64,000 nt of DNA from Porites lobata (lineage: Eukaryota > Cnidaria > Anthozoa > Scleractinia > Poritidae): assembly GCA_942486035.1 (NCBI GenBank), contig CALNXK010000034.1, forward strand, positions 3,539,001 to 3,603,000. Reading direction: 5' to 3'. Within the stretch, counting starts at the first letter, position 1. Each line of letters begins with the position of its first letter. Position numbers and translations under genes: made by a program. The notes beneath the pieces are model-generated. The model worked only from the letters and a program-made list of their open reading frames with translations, ran no database searches and was not told the DNA's origin. Of this stretch, positions 1-10,780 are shown piece after piece.

Positions 1-98
1 GCCACGACCCAGACCTAGACCAAGACCAAGGCCGCGACCCAGACCCAGACCTAGACCTAGACCACGGCCAATACCTGTTCCCAGACCGTCTGGCAAAG
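1..98 (+). other. Exon coding a Pro-Arg dipeptide linker
   Basis: Read from position 2, this exon gives about eleven consecutive Pro-Arg dipeptides, then a short Pro-rich end, and stops at a GT donor at 99 in phase 1. Codons vary (CCA, CCC, CCT, CCG with AGA, AGG, CGA, CGG), so the dipeptide pattern is not just a pure DNA microsatellite. It resembles the other short linker exons between vWA domains (1886-1915, 3267-3326), which also end in Gly-Arg/Lys or Pro. The exon's 5' end is cut by the window. Confidence 0.6.
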
Positions 99-3000
99 GT
101 AGGTACATAATAAAGAATGTGCCTAATTGTTTGAACCGTGGATTTAATGTTGCGTCCAATTTGCGCTTGGAAGACATGGCTTCAGACGTGGCTGCTGTAA
201 AATTGCACTGATCTATATAAAACCTCCAGCTCATTGGCATGCATTTTCATGGAAGGGTTTGCAGAACCTTAAGAGCTAGGAGTCAAACACTCTAATCGAA
301 TCACCTGTATACGGTCGAATTTGTTATTATTACTGCATCACGCGCTTAGTGTTATTTTAACCTTTTTCTTTTTTCTCTCAGTTTGTCGTGCGCGTCTGGA
401 CTTGGCTTTCTTGATTGACGGTTCTGGCAGCATTGAGCGTTCAGGCAGAGGCAACTTTCGGCGCTGTCTAAATTTCGTCAAGAGAATGGTATCTTCCTTC
501 AAAGTGTCACCCTCCTACACCCGGGTTGGCGTAACTCTCTTCTCATCTCGAACTTGGCTTGTTTTTGGTTTCAACCGTTTCAGAAATAAGCGACAGATCT
601 ACCGAGCAATAGATAGAATCAGGTATCCGAGTGGAGGAACAAGGATTGGAAGCGCACTACGCTTTGTAAAATACAGACTTTTCCAAGGTAGCAGACGGCG
701 AAAGGTGGGCATTGCAAAGTTAAATACTTTACGTATTTGCTTAGGAAAGGAATCATTTTCAGGAACTTAGATGTCGCTCATTAAAAACTGAAACTGAGCA
801 TTTAAGTTCAAATGATTCCGCCATTGAATAAATGATGTGAAACTTGACAACAGCAAACAGGACACATTCATTTTTTTGTTATTTCTTTTTCCCGTGGAAA
901 GCAGTCTTTTTTGACAGCGACATTAGAGTTTAACGGTGTAATTCTGTTTATCTTACAATGCAGCAACTAAAAAACAATATTGCAATGGTAAGCTGTCTAT
1001 ATTACAGCTATAATAATCAATTTACCCACATACTGCCTCCGATTTAACTTTGATGACGTTAATGTTCTGGATTTATTTCTTTTATTAGGCCCTTATTTTG
1101 CTAACGGATGGCATGTCGCAGGATCGAGTCTTAAGGCCATCTCTCGCGCTTCGTCACAGTGGAGTAAACACTTTCGTAGTTGCAATCGGAAGAAGAACGA
1201 GCCGTCGACAATTGACTCAAATCGCGTCCAGTTCGAAGAATGTTCACAGAACAAGCTTTGCCAGGCTAAACTACCTTGTACGGTCCATCAAGACACAAGT
1301 CTGTGCAGGGAAAGGTAAGATTGAAACTCAGTTTACTTTTGCTCTGGTAATTATATGTGGGACAACGTCATGTTTTTAACACAAATGAAAGTGAATGTCA
1401 AGGAAGGGGTTTCAAATTATGAATTATTAGTGCCATATTTCTTACTGTGCTTACTTCTCCAAGACGTAATATTCCCCTCTACTTGAGCGTTTACGATTTT
1501 TGCTTGCTAGATAAGTATAAGGTTCCTTGGAAATTTTCAAGTTGAACCAGAAAGCTTCGTTGTGATGATAGAATTTTTGACATATCGGGACCTTTGGCTT
1601 ATTTCTGCAAAATTGCAGTTTAGTTGTCGACGCATCGATTCGAACTGTTCGGATGGCAGTCTGGGTTCGAGCCGTAGCGTTCCCATAGCGAAACCCGGTG
1701 ATGGACAAGTATCTTGTTCAGTGGGTGGAAGTTGTAACACTTGTGGGTGGTTTATACTACAAGGGAAACTTCTAGCTCTGTGTACCTTTATGGTTGTGAA
1801 CACCTTTACTTTCCCTGAATTGTTACAAAAATGATTCTTCATTGCGCATAAATAATAAAATGCATAATATTTATTTCTATCACAGTCCCAGCTGGGTCCA
1901 GGCCTTCTGGTCGAGGTAAGTCAATGCCTTAATAGCCCATTTTGGAGTTCTCTATGACCGCTGAATTGAAGAAGTGAAGACGCATTTTTTACAGCCTTAG
2001 CCTCAATCTGAAAAAATATATTCACAAATTCCATAAGAAAATGACCTGTTTATTACTCTGTCTATTGTGTATAATCAAATTTCAAACACTTACTTGCCAG
2101 AATTTCTGAATATTTTACTTTACGTCGAGGCTAACCCTGTATGAATGTGTCGTTAATATTTGTATTCAGCGGTGATTTTTAATTCGAAACTGGACTATTT
2201 CAAAGTTCTATTTCTTGTGTTCTCTTTCATTTACTGATACTTTTATGGAACTCGTGCTCTCATTTAAATTCCATATACGTCTTGACTTCACTTTTCTATT
2301 TTTTTTTTATTCAGTGTGTCGTCGACGACTAGACCTGGCTTTCTTGATTGATGGATCTGGGAGTATCGAAACCTCTGGTCGTGGTAACTTCCAACGATGT
2401 ATTGAATTTGTCAAGACCGTGGTGTCCTCATTCAGTATTTCCCCCAGCCGTACCCGTGTGGGGGTAGCTTTGTTTTCTTCCCGTGCTTGGCTAATACTGA
2501 ACTTCTATCACAGCACGAGCAAGGCAAAAGTGTTGTACACCATAAGTAGAATCAGATACCCTCATGGAGGAACCAGGATTGGAAAGGCTTTGTACTTTGT
2601 CCTGAATCGGTTGTTTAGACGAAGCAGGAGAGCGCTTAAGGTAAAACTTTATAAAGGGATGAGGCTTTAAAATTTTCTTCCCAATAAAATGTTTTACGTT
2701 ATTTCATTACTCGCGCAAAGGAATCAAATTCTTTTATGTTACCGGTGCATTTAAACCATAACTAACGGTCCATTTTCTCTAATCTCCTACGCACTGTATC
2801 AGAATTTCGTTTCCTCTGCAGGCTCTTGTCGTTCTGACGGATGGCATCTCACAAGACTCAGTTCGAAGACCCGCACTTGCTCTACGGAGCAGGGGTGTAT
2901 GGGTGTTCGCTTTAGGAATCGGCAGACGGTACCGAATAAGACAACTTCAACAAATAGCTACAAACAGGCGATTAGTGTTCACCGGCAACTTTAGACGGCT

Positions 3001-6000
3001 GACCCAGGTGGCTCGACGAATCGCAAGAAGATTGTGCCGAAGTAAGATCCAAATTTAGTATCTTTGTTATAGATGTGAGATACTCGCCCTAACTCTAGGA
3101 TTTCTGGCCCGTCAAGCAGCCACTATGGTAGCTTCAACGGTTTTGCTGTACTTGGCCCACGCCTCTTACCTAGGATAGCTTTATTTATTTAAGTCCTTGA
3201 ATTACTTGTTGTTAATTGCCATCCAAACTGCTTGCATCTGATCAATAATAAACCTGTTTGTGCCAGGTCGCCCACTTCGTTCCAGGCCTTCCCTTCCAGG
3301 ACCCATCATAAGGCCAAGTGGCCCCGGTAAGTCATTCGAATGTTGTATTTCTTGCATTCGATTCGTTTCTCAGCCAATCACAAACAACCAGATGCCTTAA
3401 AACAAAAATTTCTTTTTAATTTTGCCCGACGAAAGTGTGAAAAGTTTGTCAAAAGACCTGTACTTCGCATTTACAAGGGAAATCCGGAAATCTGGTCGGA
3501 AATCAAATGGTTCGCGCCATTCCCTTCGGGGAGCTTCAGAGGACATGGGTTGTGATTTGAGGGGATGCAATTTTTCTACTCTTTTTAGGGCCTGTTTACA
3601 CGGAGTGGGGGACCCCGGTCTAGTGGGGTAAGTTTCTTTTGTTTTGTGTCCCCCAGAGCGTGAAAACAAAAGAAACTTACCCCACTAGACCGGGGTCCCC
3701 CACTCCATGTAAACAGGGTCTAAGTCTGTTTAGCTGATTTGGATATACATTATCGGTAACGGGTCGTTCTACCACCACGTCAAATTTCATAGTTTTATAT
3801 TTATGCACAAGATTTCCAGCCGTTTGGTTTGTGTCAATGCTAAGCACCACAGGTGAAAAAAGAAACTGAGGAAAACCCTGTACGTAGTATTAGTAAAAAG
3901 ACGTCGTAAAACAACGCCCAACGATGAGAACTGGGCAAACCCCGCCACTCGGTGCCCACGTAAGTTAGTTTCACAGCAAGGTCGGCAAGTGAAGACCTGA
4001 GAGTGAGTTAAACGTTGGCAACATGAATACCATAAACAATCAGGCAATCAAAGAGTGGCAATAAATCATTGCCGTGCTTATTATATAGCTCGGCATTGCG
4101 AACCTTCACGCGAAAGCTAAGCATTATTAGGATGATTTTAATAAAACTAGACCCTTTTAATTTTCAGTGTGTCGCAGACGTCTTGATTTGGCTTTCTTAA
4201 TTGACGGATCTGGAAGTATCGAGGCGTACGGTCGATGAAACTTCCGTCGATGTCTCAATTTTGTCAAACGAGTAGTGGCGTCTTTCCACATCTCCCCGAG
4301 ACACACCCGAGTTGGCGTTGTTTTGTTCGCTTCCCGTGCATGGCTAGTGTTCAATTTCAGACGCTTTAGAAGCAAACATAGCGTTTTATACGCTATAAGC
4401 CGCATCAGGTACCCGAGAGGAGGTACGAGAATCGGACGCGCGCTAAAATTTGCCAGATATCGGTTGTTTAGAAGAAGGAACAATAGGCGGAAGGTAAGTG
4501 TTGAATATAAAGTCCTTCATTCAGAGCCATTCCCCAATTGAGTCGGATCCAGTAATGTCCATCCCGTGGAAAGTGTTGACGGTCGGACAGTTTTTGCAAT
4601 TGCTGATTTATGACACTTTACAGTTGAGTATGATGAAAGTTTTTGAAAGCAAAGGTAAATTTAAGCCTTCTTCGAAATCTTAGATTCTAAATGTCTTAGA
4701 ATCGTGCCCTCAAGTCTTCGAAAAAGAATGCTTTTAACCAGACTACCCTGTTAAGAAGCTATCAAGAATCCAAACACATTTTTGAAGCCGGTTTAAGGTT
4801 GGGTTAGGTTGCGCCTTGTCGCCTGAAACCACTCTGTGTTTGGAAACCTGATGAAAGACTCCTTCTTGTGTTTAAGATAGCATTAAGATTCCGAATTCCA
4901 GGAAGAAAAATAAGTTTTGCTTGTTGGATAGCTCTAATATCCATTTTAACGGACACATCAAAGACAAATTGCTCGTGGCTTGTAACAATGAAATACGTCA
5001 TTGACGCAACAATTGTCACTTCCTTGATGTTACTATACATGTATATGATCTACGATTTCCACTCCAGGTTCTTATCGTCATGACTGATGGTATTTCACAA
5101 GACAGGGTTGTAAGACCGTCACGTGATCTCCGAAACACGGGCGTGCGTATTTTAGCACTTGGAATCGGCAAAAAATTCAGACAGGTTCAGCTTATTCAAA
5201 TGGCAGCGAGTCGACGATATGTGTTCAACGCTGATTTCAGAAGCCTGAGCCGAGTGGTGAGGTCCATTAAACGAACAGCATGTGGAGGTAATTAGAATGG
5301 GTTATGGCGCCATAAACCAGTGGTTTGTTCAATATAACTAGTGAACACTCTTTTTATAAAAACCTTTTTGCAAGAACGTTCAGCATTAAGTTTGCCAAAA
5401 TATTAAGAACATGCTAACAACATACCCGATGCTCAGAGACAAACAATTTATTTTTCACTGCTTTTAAATCGTACTTTCCTAAATCCAGAAAATCTGTTTT
5501 ACATAATGGTCCACATGGAATCAGAGTGCAAGTAAAATTTTGTTTTTTCAGCACATTCCTATCGTGCATGGTCAATGATACATTTACATTGTACTTGTAC
5601 AATTCATTAATGTGAAAACTATACTCATTATCTTGTCTTGCCTATATGTACCTTAAAGTTATCAGATTTCCGTTACTGAAATTTAAGAACATCCGTAAGG
5701 ACATGTCCAGGCTGAAACTGCCCAGAAAATAAGAACGGAAAATAAGAACGGTGCAGGCTCGACTCAAAAAGTGGACGTTCTTATAAAAAAGAGTGTAGTA
5801 CAAGTGTAATGTACAAGTGTAGCTGTAGTTTTCAAACTCTGAAGAAACTTAATAGTCACTTGCCTTGGTTCGAGATTCCTTCGGGATTGAAATATGATAT
5901 GCTTTCATGAGACTATGTACGTGTCTTGCAGAAGCTGGGCGAGGTAAGTGAGAAAAAAAAATTGGAAACCCAATTTAGTTTAGTCAAATCGTTTATTTAG

Positions 6001-9000
6001 CAATAAAACAATATCAAGTTAAAAGGGCAACTTACGTAAAGATTTCACCTCGCCTAATATGCGCATTGTCATGCCTGGAATAGCTAATAAACAATCTTGT
6101 CGCTGTGTTGTAGCCAAACGACTGGGCCGAGCGAAAGGAAGAGGCCGAGGGGGGCGTCGTATACGCTGGAGAGGATTCGGACGTAAATTGCGACGTGGCA
6201 GACGAATTCGTCGAATAATGATGAGGCGACGTGGACGACGAATTCGTCGTATAAGGATGAGACGACGGGGACGACGAATTCGAGGTGTACGCCGGCGTCG
6301 CAGGCGAAAAATGTTGCGTGGACGACGGATACGTCGCATAAGGATGAGACGAAGGGGACGACGAATTCGTGGAATACGCCGACGTCGCAGACGGAAAATG
6401 ATGCGTGGACGACGGATACATCGCATAAGGATGAGACTACGGGGACGACGAATTCGTGGAATACGCCGACGTCGCAGGCGAAAAATGATGCGTGGACGAA
6501 GGATACGTCGCATAAGGATGAGACGACGGGGACGACGAATTCGTGGAATACGCCGACGTCGCAGGCGAAAAATGTTGCGTGGACGTCGGATACATCGCAT
6601 GAGGATGAGACGACGGGGACGACGAATTCGTGGAATACGCCGACGTCGCAGGCGAAAAATGATGCGTGGACGACGGATACATCGCATAAGGATGAGACGA
6701 CGGGGACGACGAATTCGTGGAATACGCCGACGTCGCAGGCGAAAAATGATGCGTGGCCGACGAATACGTCACATAAGGATTAGACGACGGGGACGACGAA
6801 TACGCAGACCAATCAGACGAAGACGAGGAAAGCAAAGTATGTGGAACTGAAAATCGCATATTTTAATTTATCTATGTTGTTTTAAGAAACGGTCTAGATA
6901 AGAACGATAGCAACAACGGCAACGAACATGTTGGAATGCAAAAAAGGTGATAACTTTTCTACTGTCTGTACTTACTTCTGATTGGCTTAAACAGCAAAAG
7001 TTAACAAAACTCCGTAAAGCAGTACATATATTCATCCTTACTTTCCAACCATCTTCCATATAACAAAATCTGGTCTCAGTTGGAATAACAAAGAAATGCT
7101 ATGTGGGGAACATGTAAAATTGTAAACTTTTTTTGGCTATTGTTTTCAACTCTTGTGATTGGTCAAAATCTTTTAAAACAAAAAAACACCTTTTCAAAGT
7201 GGAGTGTAAATGCATTTTATTGCGTAAACGGCCTTCATGTAGGTTTATGCATTCTCTGTGTAAAAATGAGAACGTTCCTATGTGGGGAAAGCACCGTTGC
7301 CGCATAACAAAAGAAATTACTATCCACCTTACCCGGATCATTACTTAACTCTACAGCAGTGGTGCATAAAACGAGACGTAAGTAGCAATAACCTCCTTGC
7401 GACTCTTTTCCGCAGGGGCCGGAAAGAAACGAAGCTTAGTTATTAAAATACCCAACCATAACGATGGCATTGGAGAGTCATCAGGCAATAATCTCCAAAT
7501 GGCGTGGGGCGAACGAAGCACAATAGCAAGGTCCAAGAATTCAGGTGAGTGACTACAACGTCAGCCCTGATTACGTCTGTTAATAGAGTGACTAAGATTA
7601 GACCCATGAGCCCTTGTATGAGATTATCTACCCCTCCCCCCCTCCCCCGCTTCCGCCATCGATTTCTTCTTCCAGGAGCCAGATTCACAGGCGCCTCCTG
7701 ACGTATCTCCTAATTATAAACAACAGATTATTGTTAAGATGGCCAAGCAATAAATTGAATTGCTTCGTGATGACAATATGACACAATCTTACATACGTTG
7801 TGAGGATCTAATACAATGAAGAAGAAACCATCACAATGATGAGCATGGTTAAACCTCTTGAGCTGTGCTGAAGTTTCAAACTCGATCATGACCACCTTTC
7901 CTACATCCAATATCCTAGGCGTGTGAATTTGTCAATGCCATGACGAAGCAAGGCTTCTTAAAAGGAGCACAAGTTTGCAAACCTTGTCATAATCTCATCA
8001 CTAGAATGTTGCGCAGTCAGTGTCATTTGAATATGCCTGTGTCCAGACTATTGCATGGCAGTTACCTTCGTCCATTACCTGTTACAAATCTGGCTAACGC
8101 AGACTACCTATTTGCAAACCATGATAATTCGTTTAGGCTCCTGCTTATCATCGGTATTTCATCTTACCATCGCTGTAATACCTGTACAGCATCAAGGACA
8201 GATATGAAGGAACGCTGTAAACTGTGATAACTCTCTTAGGCTCCTGCTTATTATCGGTAACTGATATTTTAAGTATTTCATCTTGTTATCGAGAGATATC
8301 TTACTATTGCGGTGTTTTCTCTACAGTATCAACGACAAGAATGGACGCAAGCTGCCTGTGGCTCTTCAAATCGTCTGTAAACAATTCTGTTCTTAGTGAT
8401 GAAGTAAGTGGTCGAAACATCCATCTAGAGGGCGGTGCCCTTATTACAAATACAACAGAGAGGGGTCTGGTTGTAGATACCAATGGCGGATGGATTTCTC
8501 TGAAAGAAACTAATGGTAAGTTCCGTAGAAACGACGTTAATAACTGCAACAAACGCGTCAACAGTATAAAAGAGAAAGTCTATCTTTCCCAACTCAACGA
8601 TTGTGAAGGAAGAAGGAGAATATACTGAAGAAGGCCTTTTTTACTTCTAATTGTGTGAAATTCATTAATTGAATCCAATTTTGTCCTTCCGAGAGGATAT
8701 AAAGAGGACTGAAAAGGAAGAATGTTCATAGTCTGAGAAATGACATGGATAATTATCATTATTTTATTAGTTTTTTGCCAAGTCAGTATCGCTACGATTT
8801 TGCAAGACTGTATACAGAAAAATCCTTACATTCGCGAACAAAGATTTTAGTCTTGAGGCAGTAGGCGTTGGCCGCATGTCATTATTGCTGGCGTAGTGAT
8901 GAAATACATTAGCGTAAAAACGCTTTTTTTCCATATCTGAAACTTTAAATGCTTTTATTGCGTTAAGCGCTAACAAAACTGAATTATTCGTTCAGACACC

Positions 9001-9734
9001 TGCTTTAGTGATCCCGGACGCTGCGCAGACAACGGCATAACGGTCATGTCGTGGTTAAAACTCAACAAAACGTCGCTCAACAAGAAGACAAGCTCCTACA
9101 TCATGTCGAGTGGCGGCCAGTCTACTAAAGCGCGTGGTTTTGCCGTTTTGTATTTGCCATCGAGGTACATCGTGATACTAAGCATAAAGAACAAACAGTG
9201 GAAACTGGACACACCTGTTCTTCCCAGCGGTTGGTTCAACCTCGCTTTCACTTGGCGGGAAAAGGGTCAACTCAAGCTTTTTGTCAATGGTACCTTCGTA
9301 GCCAGCGCTAGTCCGGCTCTTGTTTCCAGACCTCAGGATTCGTTCACAACATTTGTAATTGGTCGGCCAAACAATTCGAATCAACTGCTGTATGACTTCC
9401 CATTAAAGATTGATAACTTAGCGTTCTGGGAAAGAGAACTATCTGAGCGGGAAGTCAAGACTGGTATGTGCTTTTGCTTTTTGACTGAATTAATTTAAGG
9501 ACATTGCAATCAGTGTTAATTCTAGCTATAATTCAAGTTTAGTAGTTTGCCTAACATTATGGAAGCAGATTATTTCGAAAAACACCAGGAAAGTTGATTT
9601 TACCAAAAATAATATCCAGCCCTTGAAAATAACCTGTCAGACTGAATTTAATGAACTGTTTTTTTATTTTACCAGCAATGCACTTTGAGTCAAGCAAACT
9701 GAGTAAATTTCAAGGGAAAGACCAGAATAATTAA
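1..9734 (+). CDS. Multi-vWA, Arg-rich, LamG-like extracellular protein (5' partial)
   Basis: I join 15 exons: 1-98, 382-704, 1089-1314, 1886-1915, 2315-2640, 2822-3041, 3267-3326, 4168-4493, 5068-5287, 5932-5943, 6114-6836, 7416-7544, 8327-8515, 8996-9463 and 9676-9734 (stop TAA 9732-9734). Every junction is GT-AG. All are phase 1 except the phase-0 intron inside each vWA domain. The model reads about 1,135 residues, broken once by an in-frame TGA at 4236-4238. Order: Pro-Arg linker, vWA1, short linker, vWA2, Pro-rich linker, vWA3, 4-residue microexon, Arg-rich repeats, basic linker, LamG-like domain, short tail. The vWA and LamG folds are typical of secreted matrix or adhesion proteins, so an extracellular role is inferred; the partner is unknown. 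The true start lies before the window, so no signal peptide is seen. That the LamG part belongs to the same gene is inferred from unbroken phase-1 continuity. The allele may be a pseudogene because of the TGA. Confidence 0.75.
382..1314 (+). other. vWA domain 1 (exons 382-704 and 1089-1314)
   Basis: The first half-exon carries the metal-binding (MIDAS) DxSxS motif as DGSGS, preceded by the usual hydrophobic strand LDLAFLI, and the conserved threonine in GGTRIG. The second half-exon begins with the ALILLTDG strand, which supplies the third MIDAS aspartate. The phase-0 junction at 704/1089 falls exactly in the middle of the domain. A Cys just before and another just after the domain (VCR and QVCAG) probably pair, as in many matrix vWA domains. 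The MIDAS set is complete, so metal binding is plausible. Surface positions are unusually rich in Arg. Confidence 0.88.
1886..1915 (+). other. 30-nt linker exon between vWA1 and vWA2
   Basis: This is a 10-codon exon, phase 1 at both ends, between a CACAG acceptor and a GTAAGT donor. It reads VPAGSRPSGR. Its size being a multiple of three and the matching phase make it skippable without frame loss. It is supported only by splice motifs and frame. Confidence 0.5.
2315..3041 (+). other. vWA domain 2 (exons 2315-2640 and 2822-3041)
   Basis: This has the same two-exon layout as vWA1, with a phase-0 internal intron. The MIDAS residues are intact: DGSGS, the Thr of GGTRIG and the Asp of VLTDG. Exon sizes (326 and 220 nt) are identical to those of vWA3, which points to tandem duplication of the exon pair. 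Flanking Cys residues (VCRRR and RLCR) are kept. Arg again dominates the charged positions, especially near the C-terminal end. Confidence 0.88.
3267..3326 (+). other. 60-nt Pro-rich linker exon between vWA2 and vWA3
   Basis: This is a 20-codon exon, phase 1 at both ends, with a TGCCAG acceptor and a GTAAGT donor. It encodes a Ser/Pro/Arg/Leu-rich spacer with RSRPSLPGP in the middle. It links the last Cys of vWA2 to the first Cys of vWA3. Confidence 0.55.
3585..3723. repeat. Fold-back inverted repeat in intron
   Basis: Two arms of about 60 bases, nearly perfect reverse complements, flank a spacer of under 20 bases. Both read GGAGTGGGGGACCCCGG near the outer part and AAGTTTCTTTTG near the centre. 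It sits in the intron before vWA3. This is a MITE-like hairpin with no coding capacity. Confidence 0.8.
4168..5287 (+). pseudogene. vWA domain 3 (exons 4168-4493 and 5068-5287) with in-frame stop
   Basis: Layout and exon sizes are identical to vWA2. DGSGS, GGTRIG and VMTDG are all present, so the MIDAS set is complete. However, the codon aligned with the Gly of the GRGNF motif in vWA1 and vWA2 is TGA (4236-4238), a one-base change from GGA. Everything after it stays open and keeps splice sites and phase. This means a recent nonsense mutation, a polymorphic null allele or a base-call error; it is not an old decayed copy. If real, translation would stop about 23 residues into this domain and remove the Arg-rich and LamG parts. 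Confidence 0.75.
5932..5943 (+). other. 12-nt microexon
   Basis: Four codons' worth of sequence lies between a GTCTTGCAG acceptor and a consensus GTAAGTGAG donor, phase 1 on both sides. It adds Glu-Ala-Gly-Arg between vWA3 and the Arg-rich exon, in the style of the other Gly-Arg-ending linkers. It is not essential for the frame, so it could be a chance match, but both splice sites are strong. Confidence 0.4.
6114..6836 (+). other. Arg-rich tandem-repeat exon (29-residue units)
   Basis: The exon is 723 nt (241 codons), phase 1 at both ends, from acceptor GTTGTAG to donor GTATGT. After a Gly/Arg lead-in and two 36-nt half units, six units follow at an exact 87-bp spacing: the sequence ACGAATTCG recurs at 6274, 6361, 6448, 6535 and 6622, and related copies are at 6709 and 6796. 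Each unit is 29 residues, about 17 of them Arg, with Ile, Met and Gly filling the rest. Because 87 is a multiple of three, reverse-strand frames are also open. The plus strand is preferred because its splice phases fit the neighbouring exons and because vWA domains and linkers of the same gene are Arg-rich. Function unknown; a polycation that binds acidic polymers is one possibility. Confidence 0.65.
7416..7544 (+). other. Linker exon before the LamG-like domain
   Basis: A 43-codon exon, phase 1 to phase 1, with a CTTTTCCGCAG acceptor and a GTGAGT donor. It starts basic (AGKKRS) and continues as a polar Asn/Gly/Ser-rich stretch without Cys. No domain is recognised. Confidence 0.55.
8327..9463 (+). 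other. LamG-like / concanavalin A-like domain (exons 8327-8515, 8996-9463)
   Basis: The first exon gives a strand pattern with SCLWLFK and RGLVVDTNGGW. The second opens with the DTCFSDPGRCADNG loop, followed by ITVMSWLK, then the WFNLAFTW and LKLFVNGTFV strands and an ending in IDNLAFWERELSEREV. This is the typical order of a laminin-G/pentraxin-like jelly roll of about 200 residues. Both exons are phase 1 at both ends. Such domains bind sugars or matrix ligands in extracellular proteins; the ligand here is unknown. Confidence 0.8.
9676..9734 (+). other. Terminal coding exon
   Basis: From acceptor TTTTACCAG the frame runs 19 codons to TAA at 9732-9734. It gives a short polar tail rich in Ser, Lys, Gln and Asn, with no GPI or transmembrane signal. 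The protein would therefore be released or matrix-bound and not membrane anchored. Confidence 0.6.
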
Positions 9735-9992
9735 GGTACGGTATTATTTTACTGTGATCTTACCATGACAATTGCTTCAATACCATGTTTTGTGATGAGA
9801 CATTTTTATAGTTACGTTTGGAGAAAAGTGGAGATTCCTAAAGTGCGCGGCTGGTTAAGAACCCTTGGATCGGTAGCGCGACGTATAATTGATTAAAAAT
9901 CACTTTCTGCTTAGAAGCGAAAAAGTTCACGTTCCGTTGACATCAATGAGCAGAAATTGTAGACTGGAATAGAAGTGAATGCAGGACTACAT

Positions 9993-10119
9993 AGCACTCA
10001 CGTGACCTCAGGACGGTCACGTGACAAGAGAATTGCATCAAAGATGTTTGATAGTTCAAGCCCGCCATCACGGTTGCAATTCTCTTGTCACGTAACCGTC
10101 CTGAGGCCACATGACTGCT
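9993..10119. repeat. Fold-back MITE
   Basis: Arms of about 45 bases, each containing CCTCAGGACGG and ACAAGAGAATTGCA in inverted orientation, are separated by about 37 bases. It lies just after the last exon of the vWA-LamG gene, probably within its 3' UTR. Confidence 0.75.
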
Positions 10120-10366
10120 GAAAGCCAATCCATTTTTACTGAAATCAGGAGCGAAATATCTAGAAGCAAACGTTTTATAGGTTCCAGTCTATAATTTCTT
10201 CTCATTCACTCTCTGTTTGCCTTTCTACTCAGAGATACCGCAACCCAAGATCATGAAACGACAGATGGTCGATAGACGTGGCAAGATATGTTGATATAAT
10301 ATTTTGGGATTTGCATTAGACTGTGTCTAAACTTTTACTATGCATCAATAACGATGAATATTGAAA

Positions 10367-10372
10367 AATAAA
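10367..10372 (+). terminator. Candidate poly(A) signal of the vWA-LamG gene
   Basis: An AATAAA hexamer lies about 630 bases after the stop codon. It is the first canonical hexamer I noticed downstream, but a small inverted-repeat element (9993-10119) lies between, so an earlier variant signal could be used. Confidence 0.35.
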
Positions 10373-10601
10373 TTATCATTGTACTTTATCACGCCTCATT
10401 TTGTTGACATAAATATTATCCTGGCCCCCAGTTGTTCAAGAGGTGGATGACGCCTCAGAATATTAATTCCTTCCACACGAATTTGAAGCAATTCGCAAAA
10501 AGACTCTCACTGGGGCAGGCCTCGTCTCTACATGAACGTCGACAAGAATTCACCGGCAATCAGAGGTTAATGCGTACAGTGACGTTATGGACAAATTGGT
10601 A

Positions 10602-10780
10602 CAGTCAACTCTCTCTTAACGGACACCTCTATAAGACGGACACGTCTGTAAAACGGACACTTAGAGTTGGTCCCTGCCTTTCTTTACTCTCTTTATTTGA
10701 CTCTCTATAAGAAGGACACCTCTCTAAGACGGACACTTAGTGCAGGTCCCAAAGGTGTCCGTCTTAGAGAGAGTTGACTG
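10602..10780. mobile_element. MITE with CAGTCAAC ends and TA duplication
   Basis: Left end CAGTCAACTCTCTCTTAACG and right end GTCTTAGAGAGAGTTGACTG are inverted copies, each flanked by TA. Inside are several ACGGACACCTCT-like subrepeats. TA target duplications and CAGT ends fit a non-autonomous Tc1/mariner or pogo-type element. There is no transposase. A related fragment lies near 11715-11750. Confidence 0.75.

Noticed and set aside
4236..4238. Selenocysteine at the in-frame TGA.
   Set aside because: The aligned residue in sister domains is Gly in a surface loop, not Cys, and no selenocysteine-type hairpin was sought or expected. A point mutation is simpler.
6019..6859. Minus-strand open frames over the Arg-rich repeat (Arg/Pro-rich and Ser/Thr/Pro-rich products).
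   Set aside because: A period of 87 is divisible by three, so any frame without a stop in one unit stays open in all. The plus strand has matching splice phases and Arg-rich neighbours. Kept only as an alternative to test.
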